In this document: in pieces, positions 1 to 12,800 of the stretch
How the letters are laid out: every line of letters begins with the position of its first letter
How positions within the stretch are numbered: the stretch's first letter is position 1
Source of the DNA: Formicarius rufipectus
Lineage: Eukaryota > Chordata > Aves > Passeriformes > Formicariidae
Length of the DNA: 64,000 bases
Direction: 5' to 3'
NCBI GenBank assembly: GCA_013399695.1
Contig: VXAU01004938.1
Span: 1,004,791-1,068,790 of the forward strand
Translations under genes and position numbers: made by a program
The notes under the pieces: model-generated
Databases searched by the model: none
What the model was told of the DNA's origin: nothing
Seen by the model: the letters and a program-made list of their open reading frames with translations, nothing else

Positions 1-50
1 TCTTTCTTTCCTTTCTTTCTTTCCTTTCTTTCTTTCCTTTCTTTCTTTCC
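1..50. repeat. Pyrimidine minisatellite, 13-bp unit
   Basis: The left edge is a C/T-only tract. It is built from a 13-base unit (TTTCTTTCTTTCC) repeated about 3.8 times without error, ending where unique sequence begins at about 51. It probably continues left of the window. Confidence 0.9.
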
Positions 51-1197
51 TGTGCAGCAGTGCCCACCTCTAGCCCTGAGGTGCTCCTGTGGGACTGGAT
101 TTTGGATAGCCACGTTCTGCAGATGTGAATGGCCGACTTACACTGCTTTCCCTAAAAAGTGAGCTAGAAAGAAGCCATTGTGCGTACCTTTTCCCTACTG
201 GCTCAGTGGAGGGAGGCTTTGTGTCCCTTTCTTTCACTAAAGAGATTAAAAGTAATTTTTCTTTTTCTTCCCCATAACAACTTCAGCACCAGGCAGCTTG
301 GGGAAGGGCTGAGGAGTGAAGGAGAAGCAATGCATTCTGGTGCCTGAGGCCTGATCATTGCAGCCACAGCAATAAGAGGCAGCATCACACCAGTAGATTT
401 TGGACAGTGTGTTGTCAGTGTGTGTCAGATGCTCAGTGCACTCCTAAAAGGAGGCTTCTGAGATGACTTTGTGGGGCGTGTTTCATATCTACTTAGCTGC
501 AGCTCCTCATAGATCTGCTCCTGCTCATGCAGCTGCTGGTTTCCACTCTCCCTAGCGAGGATGCAACTATTTGGGAAGAAACAACCCATTTGAAAAAATA
601 ACCATTTTCTGATGTGCTATTTTCAGCTCAGGTCAGTTCCCTGTTCATCTCCTGGACTCCCAAGTGTGATGTCCTAACTTGGCAGTGAAGAATCACTTGG
701 GAATCACAAAAAAAGGAAGAAAAGACTAGCATCATCTAGTGTCCTGCATTTTCCTGTGAAAGCATGGAGACCGAGAGATGGGTTCATCTGACACAAGCAG
801 TCACCTAGAATCCTTTTACAGCAGGTGGAAGGATACAAGCAGCTGTGCCACATGACCCATTTAATCCTAAAGTGTTCAGGACAAGTTGTACCCTACGTAT
901 GCACCCTATCCGTAAAGCGAACTGTGTGTTGCAATTGCACAAGTAGAGATGTAAAAGCAGATGATGCCAGTCACAGTCCAACAGCATCTCAGGACCTGAA
1001 GGCAGTACCAGAATGACTCTTGGGACTAAAGGTAGTAAGATCTAACTAATTGTTCTGAGGTGCCAAAGTAATTTTGAATATTGCCCTATTATTTTCTTGA
1101 CAGAATATCCTGAAAGGATTTTCATGTACCACCACAAGCTGGGGACCTACTGACTGGGAAGCAGCTTTGCAGAAAAAGCCCTAGAATTGAGGATAAC
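51..1197. other. Intergenic, no gene seen
   Basis: I see no splice-bounded coding exon and no recognisable repeat here. Open frames on both strands are 60-odd codons long, overlap each other on opposite strands and resemble no family I know. Confidence 0.5.
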
Positions 1198-1842
1198 AGC
1201 TTGACCATGAGCCAGCAGTGTGTCTTTGCAGCCAGGAAGTCAGTATATCATGGCCTGTATTAGACCTAGCGTTGCCAGGAGGTAGAGGAAGGTGATCCTT
1301 CCTCCCTACTCAGCACTGGTGAGGCCCATTTGGAATGCTGTGCCCAGTGCTGGGCTTCCCAGCACAAAAGAGACAAGGACACGCTGGAACAAGCCCAGCG
1401 AAGGGTCACAAAGGTGATGAAGAGAATGGATCATCTGTCATAAGAGGAGAGATTGAGAAAGATGGAGCTGTTTGTGCTGGAGGAGAGATGGCTCAGGGAG
1501 AACTCATCAGTGTGTGTAAATATCTGATTGGGGAGGGTGGGTATAAAGAAGAGGAACCAGACTTTTCTCAGTGGTGTCCAGGAACAAGAGGCAATAGGGG
1601 CACATTGAAATAAGGGAAATTCCATTTCAACATAGGAAAATAATATATTTACTATTCAGTTGGTCAACAAGTGAAGCACATTGCCAGAGAGGCTGTGCAC
1701 TGTCTGTCCTTGGAGATATTCAAATCATGACTGGACATGGCCCTGAGCAACTTACTGTAGTCAACCCTACTCTGAGCAGGAGGTTGGACTAGATGATTTC
1801 CAGAGGTGTCTGCCATCCTCAAGTACTCTAAATCTGTGATTT
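1198..1842 (+). mobile_element. CR1 LINE fragment (3' portion)
   Basis: The text follows the 3' part of the avian CR1 consensus in order: the 'ctactcagcactggtgaggcc' block, 'aagggtcacaaaggtgatga', 'gtgtgtaaatatctgattggg', then 'ggttggactagatgatttcc' near the 3' end. The copy is diverged, with a short low-similarity segment around 1600-1680, and its remaining open frames are fragments. It is a 5'-truncated dead copy on the + strand. Confidence 0.85.
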
Positions 1843-2849
1843 TTTTAAATATATGGTTTAAAAGTATTTTTTATTCACATTGTAATTTCTGGGAAGGATT
1901 AAGCTTTTGTGGATGTCTCAGTGATTCATCACTAACAGCATGGTTCACTTCGGTTAGCTTGATTTTGGATTATCTGGGTTTAGAGAGATGATTTGGGGTA
2001 TATGTTCCATTCTCATCCTTATCTTGCTGATGAACAGCTTTTACTCCATTTTTGTCTAGAAATATTTTTGGTATTTAACATTAGCAATGAGTTCATAAAT
2101 AAACACTGAACAACTTCCCTTGCTATTTTTAATGTTTTACTGTTATGGAGTCTGGTGGTAAAACCACTCAAATTTTTTCAACTTTTAAGGAGAGATTGAG
2201 AACAGCCCATAGCAGGCAGAGTACACTGGCCAGAAAAACCGTGTTTGCATTGCCAGAGCATCACAAAACCAGAGAAGCCTTACTTGTTTTTAGTTTCTAA
2301 ATGTCTCATTTCCTTAGCACACTGTTATAAAGATCAGTATTTTGTAAGGGACAAAATAGCCTCTTGTTCACCTGTTCTTGAGTCATTACAGAAAATACAA
2401 GCATTGGAAGTTAATGGTAACAGTCAGACAGGAGAAAACTCCCAGCTGTCAACCACATCATCTAAAATATTCATTGAAACAGCTATTCTTTAGGGTATTT
2501 ACAGTGGAATGTCTTTCAAAAATGTAGTTGATACATAAGATTACTCTGACTTTAAACTCCAGCTAAAGTTTGGCTGATCAGTGGTTTTGCACTACCAGAC
2601 TCATTTGAGACATATTTGAGACAAGGAGAGAACATGAGATGAAGCTCTTAATGACTGTGGAGTTGATGCAAAAAAATGGGTGAAGAGACCCCCCTGGCAG
2701 TTCTTAGAAAGCTCAAGCAGTAGGAACTGACAGAATGTATGGTCTATTTTCCAAACAGTCCTTCAAGTATTAGGGTGTGATATCTAGGAAAGACAGCCAG
2801 ATGGATGAAAAACTGATTGGGTCGCAGGATCAGAGGGCAGTAGTTAACA

Positions 2850-3235
2850 GGCCATAATCCATGGAATTCTGGATGCTGCAGGAATTGAGTTCAAGGGTCC
2901 ATCCCGGGATTTGTCAACTAAAACGTCTTTACTGATGACCTGGAGGAAGTGGTGGAGTCTGGTCTCAGCAAGTTTGCATCTAGCACCCTACTGGGGGACA
3001 GGAGTCAGCCAGCATGCCTGAGGGCTGGGCTGATATTTTGAGGTACCTTGTGGGGCTGGGGCTGGGCCAAAAGGACAAATCCAACAAAAGAAAATGCAAA
3101 GTCCTGTACCTGGGAAAGAATAGTAGAATCATAACAGGATAATTCTGGTTGGATGTGACAGGGTATGGGCATCAGCATCCAGGGAATGTGACCTGGTGGA
3201 ACGGACTGGGATGGAAGGGTCCTCAGTTTGATACA
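2850..3235 (+). mobile_element. CR1 LINE fragment (internal)
   Basis: Diverged CR1 sequence from the end of the reverse-transcriptase region. It includes 'gatgacctggaggaagtgg', 'ctcagcaagtttgcatctag' and 'aaatgcaaagtcctgtacct', all familiar CR1 blocks. Reading frames are broken. Both ends are approximate. Confidence 0.65.
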
Positions 3236-5835
3236 GCACATGTTTGAGAAACAATGTACCTTTTATGAGATCCAAGTTATGAAGTGCAAACTGCAGTGAA
3301 GTTTTAGCATACAAGATTGCTGCAAAAGTCTACTTGGCAGGATTTAATAGTTCTCTATAGGAACAGCTCCCAGTTTTAGTATAGAACAGAAGTATGTGAA
3401 GCAGTGTAGAACAGTAAGGGTTTAATGGTGGTATTTTTAAGAGAGAATGCATGCCAGACACCCTAATCTGTCGGCATTATTCCACACCAGCTCTTGATAT
3501 TAAGTTTGGGATATCCTTGGAAAGGTAATTCCAGAGAATTTTTGTGGAATCAGGCAGTTCCCCGGCATGGGACACAGACTCATCATGGGCCTGGGAGCTC
3601 AGGGTGGTGGCAGGCTGCCTGCAGGGACATGGGTGCTGCTAGCCCAGACTCAGGCTGGCATTTCATCAGGGATAAACCAAGTCTGAAGGCTGGATGTGGA
3701 GGTGGCAGATGTGGAAGCTTTGGGGTCCTCAAGGGAAAAATGGAGAGATGGAAAGGACTTGAGGAAGGTACAGGGACTTGCAGGTTGTGAAGCTGGAGGA
3801 TGGCCAGGAGGAGAGCTTCGTGTGTGTCTTCAATTCTAGAGCCCCATGGAAGTGTGAGTGTAAGGGCCGTGTTCTTCTCTGTGTACCAGTGAGCTGGTGG
3901 GAATTGAGGAGCACTGTGGAACTCTCCAGCAACCATGGGCAGCTCTTCAGCTATATCCCCACCAGTGGGCAGGTATCACTGCCCTGACTTCCACTGTAGC
4001 ACCGGAGTCCAGACCTGTCCTGCACTCTCCATGGACCCTAAGAGTGCAAACTTTTACCTCACCAGGGACTTGTTGTAAATTGATGGACTTCAGAGTTTCT
4101 GTCTTGGACAAATGTGGCTTTATCCACACTCTTTTTTACCCCAAATCCTTGGTTTGGTAGTTTATGGACACCTGTGCCATGCTGCCCTACAACCTACATT
4201 TGTGCTGATGAAGGATCACTCAGATATTTCCCCCCCGGCAGATGGTAAGTGACCCTCAGCATCACTGCTCATGTGCTGCAGCCTTGCTAACGCAGAGCAG
4301 AGCCTCAGACACGTTTTGAGGCTGAGTCTGTTGTGGGTCCTTCAAATCCAAAGCAGATAGCTGATGTATGTTTGGATAAAGCCTAAATTTCCTATTTGTT
4401 ACAGTGTAAATTGAGAGCAGTATCCACGTTGGTTTCAAGGACAGCAGGACAGCTTGAAAAGTTCTCAAAATATGAACATTTCCAGTGACAGCTGTCAATG
4501 ATTTACAAGCCATTCTCCATCCACATTGACAACTAGCACATGAATAGTAAAGAATAATCTTAAGACAAACCATTTTACAATTGCTGCTTCCTCAGATGGT
4601 CATACTATGTTATTCAGAAATGTAGTCTATTCTGTTGTTTGGTTCTGCTCTACTAACACAAATGACTGCTTTTGCCACCAGTTGGCTAAACTAATGCAGA
4701 GCTTGAAAAACACATTTCCTGAGCTAATGGCAGGAACCAATAGCCACAAAAGAGTGAACCATTTACACGCTCCTCCTTTGGGAAACAAAGTCCAGCATAA
4801 TTACCACAAACACAAAAGATGCTGTACTACAGTTTTAATTAAAAACAAAAACAAAATATACTCAATTATTCTGAGTTTGGGAAACAGAAACAAGTCCCAT
4901 TCTTCTTTGCCACATGGGCTAATAACTGGTTTTAATATGCTGCATTTGAGTCACTAAAGCCATTTTTCTCAAACCTTTTTAAGTGAAAAACTTTGAGGGA
5001 AAAACAGCCACAGGCCATTTTATATGGTCTTCCAAGTATTCCTTTGCAGTTTAAAGGGAGTTAAATAAATAAACTAAGCATCTCATGTCAATACTTCATT
5101 CACTGAATAAATTATAATATTGAAAATTATAAAAATATTGAAAATTATAAATTATAATATTTGAAAAAAATTACAGTTTTACAGTTATATTGAAAATATT
5201 ATTTAACCTTGGGTTGTGGGCAGAGCATTAAATTGTGCCTGCACAGAGTTTTTAAAACAATTTAATGCATGTTTTGCAATCACGTTAGGGTGAAGGTTCA
5301 CCAGCAAGCCCTGTGGTACGTGCTGAGTAACGCTGATTTTTCGTAGGAAGTGCATTGCCATTGAATACTCCAGGCAGACCTTGTCTCTGTCCTTAGGACA
5401 CACTCAGTCATGTGTATCCCACTGGTATCCACCACGTATGATCAGCTTAGCAGGTGCTTTGCTTTTCTTATTCCTTATAACACTCTGACAAGTGGAAAGA
5501 AGATGTTTCAGTCAGGCTCTGAAGAAGTCTTATGTTTCTTCTGACACACACCCACACAGGCACGCCCTGCCACTCTGAAACTGAAACACAATCCATTAAA
5601 TGCAAAGATGTATGAGACAGGGTCACCAAAGAGCCCTGAAGGGTGTGTAGCTATTTTACTGACAAAAGGTCAAGTAAACTTCAAGTGTGCATAATTATTA
5701 CACAGCTTTATCCTTCAAATCACCCCTTGGGAAGCCAGCTCTGCATTCCAAGCACAAGCCCAGCTGTTGATAGCCAAGACAGCTTGAGAGTTTCCTTAAT
5801 GTTGTATGAAGAGGGAGAAATGTAGCCCAGGCAGG
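3236..5835. other. Intergenic, no gene seen
   Basis: No supported gene. The stretch 3490-3990 is GC-richer, with overlapping open frames of up to 117 codons on both strands, but there are no splice signals or recognisable protein motifs. Around 5108-5165 a short AT-only repeat (unit near ATTGAAAATTATA) occurs in imperfect tandem. Confidence 0.4.
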
Positions 5836-6128
5836 AAAAAAAAAAAACCCCACACCTAAAAAAGCAACAACAGCAAAAAAGACCCACAAAAACAACGACC
5901 AAAAAACCCACAAAGCCAAAACAACAAAAAAAAACCCACAAAAAAACAACAAAAAAACAAATAACAAAAACAATAAACCAAACAAAACAGCAAACAAACA
6001 AACAAACAAAAACAAAAACACACAAAAAAACCCAAACAAAAACCAAACAAAACCCAAACCAACCAACCAACCAAAAAACAAATTACAAAACAACCACAAT
6101 AAAACCCAACAAAAAACCCAAAAGACCA
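5836..6128. repeat. A/C-rich, nearly G-free low-complexity tract
   Basis: About 290 bases consist almost only of A and C on the + strand (runs such as CAAA, CCAA, AAACCC) with very few G or T. The minus-strand open frames of more than 100 codons across it are compositional artefacts rich in Phe, Leu, Val, Cys and Gly. It is not a simple microsatellite because unit length keeps changing. Confidence 0.85.
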
Positions 6129-9100
6129 AAATGCAAGGAAGAGAGGGACCCTGGTCCTGAGCATGCAAGGTAAAGTAGAAGAAAGGATCACCACCCCTTC
6201 CTTCCTATCTGGTCTGCTCTTCATAAGACACGGTCTGTTCGTTTCTTTTCTCCATAATATGCATACAAATTTAGACTGAGAAGCCTGACTGCACGGCTGA
6301 CACTAACTGTGGGGTTGGGAGAGTCACCAATCCTGTCTGAAGAGGCAACTATATAGGCGATTGAATATCGTATGAGAGTGGAGCAGGACTAGGAGCCAAG
6401 ATCGAAGCTCTCCTTCTTCCACTCTCCCCAGAAAGTTCTTTAAATGATCTAGTTTAGTTTTTTCCTCAGTCCTGCTATCTTTCCCACAAATATCTCCTCT
6501 ACCACTGTGCAGGGGGAGCACAGGAGAGCACTGGTTGTGCTGGGTTGGTTCTGGGGAGCTATAGGGAGCTGTCAGGGCTGAGTGCTGCAAATGCTGCTAA
6601 TTGGGCTCTTGGCTAGAGATGGAAAAGGCACCATCTGAAGACGAGGTGGTCCTGTGATGCCTGTAACAGCTCTGACCCCATAGCAGGGTTCAAGGGAATC
6701 TGTCCACCAGTTCTGACCTGGATCATTTCCCATGAACACTCAAGACAAGCCCATTTTCAGTCTGTTTCTAATGCATCCAGGCTGAAGAATACAACCACAA
6801 TCTCCGTATGGCAATTTTGTGATATGTATCTTATTTATGGTGATATTTCCAGCTGAAGTCATGAACTGCCAATGCTATGTGCATTACTAGAGTAGCCAAA
6901 TCTGAAAATCTTTTGCCTTCATCTTTGATTGAAACTGTTGGAAGTGGTGACACAGGACTAAACCCACACTTCTGTGAAGTTCTAATACAATTCTGCTTGA
7001 ATCTCTGGACAAGGGCATGGCCAGACCAAGAAGGCACCTGAGTTCACTGGCAGCTAAGCAGCAGGTCTGGTGGAACAGTAAAAACAATCTGACCAGGGAT
7101 TTGTTCATTAGTTCATCCTGATATAGGTTATAGACTGTATAGAAAGGAAGTCTGAATGTTTTAGAGAGGGAGGATATGAGAGGATATGAGATGCCCCTTG
7201 ATTTGAAGAAAATCCCTGGTGTAGGACATGGGGTGTCCTTCCCTAGGAGAATGATAAAAGCCCAAAGTACAATCAGGAGTGGGAAAGTACAAAGGCCTGG
7301 AAAGGTGTATTTTATTGTTTTGTCTGCATTATAGCTTGCTTGGGTTGCATGAAGAAAGGAATCATTAGTTTATTAGAAATGTTAACAGTTCATATGGCTT
7401 AATCAAAAATGAGATTTTTCACTTGAATGGAAGATTAGAGCTGTAGGAAAAGATCCAAGGTGGGATTTTTGCCAAAAAATGAGACAAACCAATTGACTCA
7501 ACATAAATTCTACTGATGTTGACTAGATCTTTTGTCTTGATAAGGACACTGGGCTGTGGTACTTAGAAAAAAAAGTCTCTCCATTAAAAATGTGAAAGGA
7601 GCTAATTGTATTTTAAATGAATGAACATTCAGCAAGTTACAGAAAATGCAGAGTTAATACATAGCTGTCTTCAATAGTTACTCATTATACTGGAGCAAGA
7701 TTAAACTCTCCGTAGCATTGGTACTCTGAATAAATGGTATCAATTTGATTAAAAGTATGACAAGGTTTTTTTCTTTCCAGTAACTAAAGTATAAATCTTA
7801 TTATGAAACTTCAGTGAAACAAGGAAACACTGTTACTGAGACTTGGTTGCATTTCCTTTTACAGTCATTTCACTTCATTCATATTTAAAGAATCTCCACA
7901 GATAAGATATAGAAATAAACCAAAAGCTTTGAGTATAATTGTGATGAAGTGGGAAGATCCATCGAGAACTGGTAAATCAAGAAAAAGGAAAAGTAATTAC
8001 AGTGTATTGAACATCTTCCTTTATTCCCATCCAATTGACTCAAACATTTACAGCATGCCAGAAGCAAAGAAAATGCAATAATTCTGTTGTAGCACTGATA
8101 TTTGCTTTGAGAACACAGAAAAGTACAAAAATAGAGCATTTGTCAGCTAGGAGCAAGTTTTTCAGAAAGAATTATTGATTTTAATTATTGATTTTAATTT
8201 AAAAGCTAGAGCTTTTAAAATATAGCATAATCTACATTTCAGATTTTGAGCACATCCCAGATTAATTCTCTTTTCAAACTCTCACGTACTGCCACAGGTT
8301 CTCACAGGGGATGGAGAAACCCGCCTCAGGCTCTCTCCTGTCCAGCTTCCAGGAGGTTTGGTTAGTGTCTCAACAGTCCTTATTAGTGTAATGGCTATTA
8401 TTGAGTTTTTCAGCACAGTGTAATTGAGCCCTTTAGTAATTACAATTCAACACAAATGTGTCCTCAAGACAGCTATCTTTCCTATAAATCTTTTGGTTAA
8501 AATCAGTTTTCAACCATGCTTTCCTGTTGTTGGCATATCATCTATGCTGTTTGAGTTTTTGGGAAAGAACTCATGCTCTGGCTGGGTAACTTCAGCTGGA
8601 AAGTTGTCTTCCTCAAAGCCTCCTTATCACCCTGTTTTCTGTCAAATGCCCTATTACCTGAGAAATCTTTCATGGTGAAACCTGTTTCCCCGAATTTTAC
8701 CCATATTTACAGAAAGTTTTGTAGTTCCAAAGTGGCTTATCTCATCTTGAACACAATCGTTGCCTGATTGCAGGAGAGGAAATGGCTGATAAGCTGCTTC
8801 CTTCCTAACAAAGTACCAATGTTGACAACTGCTAATTGAAGTTGTGATTACTGAAGAAAGGATGATATACTGGAAGCTTGAATGTTGCTTTTCATAGAAA
8901 TGCAGAAGGAAGTACATCTGCTAGAATAAAGTTCCTTTTCTTATAAATTATATACTCTATGATTTAATGCTGTTTTTTGTATTTTGCTTCATTAGATGCA
9001 TGCTGTTTACCTGTAACAACATAAATAAGTAATTGCTGCAATCATTGTACCAGACTTACTTCAAAACTTACAATGAATCAGTTCAAGATTTAAAAAAAAG

Positions 9101-9507
9101 CATGGTAAAACCACAGAAAATTCTTTAATTTTCCACTCTTTGCAGGCAACTAACAGTATTGTCCTGTGTTTACTATCATCAATACAAAAATGCTTTTCTT
9201 TTACTTTTGCCCTAAACCAGATTTCTTTGAAAATGTCATACAGCTAATTCTCTGATCTTATTCATGAATTTTGGGGTACAAAAAATTTGTGTATAAGTCA
9301 AAAGTAAAACAGAATCCAACCTTTCAATTTTTAGCACTGGGAGCTCACTTTTTACTAATGTTCTATCAGTATTTATAAATAAACACTTAACTTCTACATA
9401 TTTGAATTATCTTCTTCATTCTGACAAGAACTGTCATGAGCTGCAACTTCCAGTTAGTAGACTGTGCCATCTCTCTCTGCTTGTTTCCTTAAAGAATGAT
9501 TTGTTTT
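6129..9507. other. Intergenic, no gene seen
   Basis: AT-rich unique sequence. No recognisable exon, RNA gene or full repeat. A small tandem duplication (ATTGATTTTAATT twice) sits at about 8172-8197. Confidence 0.4.
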
Positions 9508-9766
9508 AAACTGACATAGGGTGGACTTAGATTAGATATTAGGAAGAAAATCTTCACTAAGAGGGTGGTGAGGCACTGGAACAGGTTGCCCAGAGAAGTT
9601 GTGGATGCCTTATCCCCAGAATATTTAAGGCCAAGTTGGATGGCACTTTGATCCACCTGACCTAGTGGAAGGTGTTCCTGCCCCTGGCAGGGGAAGTGGA
9701 AGTAAATGGTCTTTAATGCCCCTTCCAACCCAAACCTTACTATGATTCTATGATTATAATCGACTT
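9508..9766 (+). mobile_element. CR1 LINE 3' end
   Basis: The 3' terminal part of CR1 on the + strand: 'tagattagatattaggaaga', 'ggtggtgaggcactggaaca', 'ggttgcccagagaag', 'ccccttccaacccaaacc', ending in 'tatgattctatgatt', the 8-base terminal repeat typical of CR1. It is followed at about 9788-9870 by an A/C-rich tract. Confidence 0.9.
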
Positions 9767-9787
9767 CAGTCAGACAAACTAAATAAG

Positions 9788-9870
9788 CTAAACAAAACCA
9801 GCAAAAAAAAATCCCCCCAAAATAAATAAAAAAAACCCCAAACAATACTAGCAACAAGAACAACAAAATC
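9788..9870. repeat. A/C-rich low-complexity tract
   Basis: A mostly A/C tract with A-runs and a C6 block, lying just after a CR1 3' end. Composition resembles the larger tract at 5.8-6.1 kb. Confidence 0.7.
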
Positions 9871-12800
9871 CATTACAGAAGATCTAATAACCTGATATGA
9901 ATCTTTCCAATTGCACTTTGTCATCATTCTTATTCCAGGTCGTTCCCAGGATAGCTCAGCTAATAATCATCTTCCCTCTGTGCCCCTGGATATCCTACAA
10001 CTCAGGGTCCTGCTGAGACAGAAACAGGAGCCTCATTTTAATGACTGTGCTGCCTGGGAGTCCCCTCCTTGTGGAGGCTCCCAAGAGCACACCTGCAGAG
10101 GAGGTTTGTCACAGGGAGGGTCAGGTTTAATTTTTAGGACCATATATATATGCTGATCACTCCCTTTTCTGTTCTTTCTCTTTTCTTACTTCTTCCTGCA
10201 GAACAAGAAGGGACCACTACCCTTTTACACACCCATGCAGAAACATTAAATGCAGCTTTTTGCCCTAATTAGCTGGGATACATAGACTGCTGGATAAAGC
10301 ATGTTCTCAGTTCCTAAATGATTCAGGCTCAAACCTTCGTTGGTTTATACCTCTGAGGAGATGAACTGTGCAGTTAACCACATAATGGCTGTGGCTGTGT
10401 GGGAAGAAGGCAGCATGACCTGTAAAGTTACAGGGCAGATGGGAATCCATAACACTATGTATTAGTGTCTCATGGAATTCTATTTCCATTATTCTGCAAA
10501 CTTGTATGTGTTGAGGTTTTGTTTTACAATGCTCTGTGGTTTTCATTCTGTGCCTTCCCCTTTGTTTTACCACTTCTTACTCAAAACATTCTATTTCTGG
10601 ACTGGTTTGAGTATCATATACTCATTGTGTACCAGAACTAACTTTACTGCATCAACCACTTCCTCCCTCATCATTTCTTTTAATTTAAAGAAGCCATTCT
10701 TTAGCTAAACCATGTGAAAGTAAGAAAACAGAAGACAGAAAATTCAGTCTTTGGTCAGAACTAGGCAACATAAGGAAAGGCTTTGGAAAGAACTCTGGCA
10801 AGTATTGTCTTGTAAGCCTCAGGCTGCCTTATTTTTTTCNAAGAAACTTTCTTATTAGTCACTAACAGTACCCAAATATCTAAGACTGGAAAATAATACT
10901 TTAAGTTACAATCAAGTAAGCAAAGTTATAAACTCATTCAAAGTAGCTGGAGGGTAAAGATGGAAATGCCAGACTTACAGCAGCAATGCTTTGATAGATC
11001 CATTATAAATTCTACTGACATTATTCTAAGCCAAAATTGCTATCCAGTTGCTGTTCCATGGCTACATTATTTCTTTCCTTATCTCATTGATTCTATTCAT
11101 AGCATACAGTAAGAATTTATTAGCAATGTATCAGATTTCCTGGTAAGATACGGTCCAACAAATGTTATTATTACACTTTTCTCTTTTTTTTCCATGCAAC
11201 CTTTTTCCTTTATCACTTTGTCAGTCGTTGCTGTTTGGGCATCTTCACTAGAGCAATGCTGGCTTCAGTTATCTGGAGTAGGGTATATTATGGAAAAATT
11301 GGATTGGAATTGTTTGATATTTCATTACAGTGTAACTGTGGGGCAAAACCTTTTTGTGACTCATCCTATTTGTTTTTCATTTCTTTGGACTCTTAAAAGA
11401 GTCAGTTTTTGTTTGGTTCATTTTTGCTTTGCTGAAAAACATAATAGGATATAGAGTTAATATTTGAATGAAAACACAACATAAAAAAAAAGGGAATGAT
11501 CCATCAGTTACCCATGTATGAATAGCTTGCAGTCACTTTAAGCTGAAAATTATCTGAAACCCACTTCTGGGTAATGTGCCTTGTGAGTATCCCCAGCATC
11601 CCCCACCTGCTAGGAGTGTACACAGCATCTTCAGCCTGAGATCTTGCTGTGCTCTTCCCACCTCATTCCCATAGTTGTGACTCAGCAGAGGATACTTCCC
11701 CTCTCAGATTTTCTGGAATAACCTCTTGAGCAATCTCTAGCCAGTCTAACAGTGCCAAAGTAATACCAGTTATTTCAGGGCTTTTTAGTAGTACACTTTT
11801 TCTAAGCAGAGTGATTTTGAAATGAGTTAAAGAAGAAATAGATGAGCAGCTGGGTACGTAAGTCTAAGGAGGGTGGGAGTGCTCAGGCCAGGGACTCACA
11901 TGAGTCCAAAACGAGGTACCTGACTGCCCCAGATGAAACTCCAGCCCAAACGTATGTGTCCATGAGTCTTCTCAGCAGTTCAGCTGTGGACTGAAGAGCA
12001 GGAATCCCACAGGCAGGCATGACCCAACAAGCATTTATTTCCAAATAAGGTTTTTGTTACAGACCTCTTAATCCAGGACCTCACAGAGGCTGCATTCTGC
12101 CTTTTAGAAGAGCTAGTTGGGCAGGTGCAGCTTCTCATCATAACAGTGAAACTGCTACCCGTGCTTTTTTAAACTTCGGTTTTATGTTCCATTTGGAATG
12201 CCTATTCTCTGCATTTGGAGGTAGCAGCTGTAGCTGGCTGCATAATTTGTTGGAAGTGCCATCTCCTACATAGAAGAGGTTGTGAAACATAAAGTAAAGT
12301 AACTTATAACAGCAAAGAGAGGCACTTCCAGTTTTTATTAAAAGAAGGATGTGATAAATCTGTGCCTTGGGCAGTCACTTCATGGTATCTGTTAGGCAGT
12401 CAATCAAGACTCCATAGAGAGATATCAAGATCTCATTTGCCTGGGATCAAGTCAGAAGCATTTATGTGGCCATCAATGAAAGTTATTCAACTGAAAACTT
12501 CTAACTAAACTGCTTTTCTGGAGACTTTTAGGAACCTTCGCCAGCTCAACTTACAGGAATTGTTCTTTATAGCAAACATCCTGTTAGTGTGTTCATAAAG
12601 CTCAAACAACACATTTATGTCATATAAAGATTAGTTTCAGCTACCATCATTACATACAACCCTTATCCAAGCTCAGCAGTATTTGAGGCCTCAAAACTGA
12701 ATTTCAGCAACCCTGATTCAATCTGAGAACCTTTTACTCATAACTGTTATGTTTTCTGCTCCAGACATGTGGAGCCCTGCTCACTGGGAGTAGCAATCCA

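Noticed and set aside
3494..3990. Overlapping open frames of 98 and 117 codons on opposite strands
   Set aside because: They shadow each other in a GC-richer stretch and neither shows a family motif or splice signals. Possibly an old unrecognised repeat, but I cannot name one.
5698..6224. Minus-strand open frames of 116-156 codons, very hydrophobic, looking like a membrane protein
   Set aside because: They lie over the A/C-rich tract, whose T/G complement can hardly make stop codons. Two or three frames are open at once and the composition is only Phe/Leu/Val/Cys/Gly/Trp.
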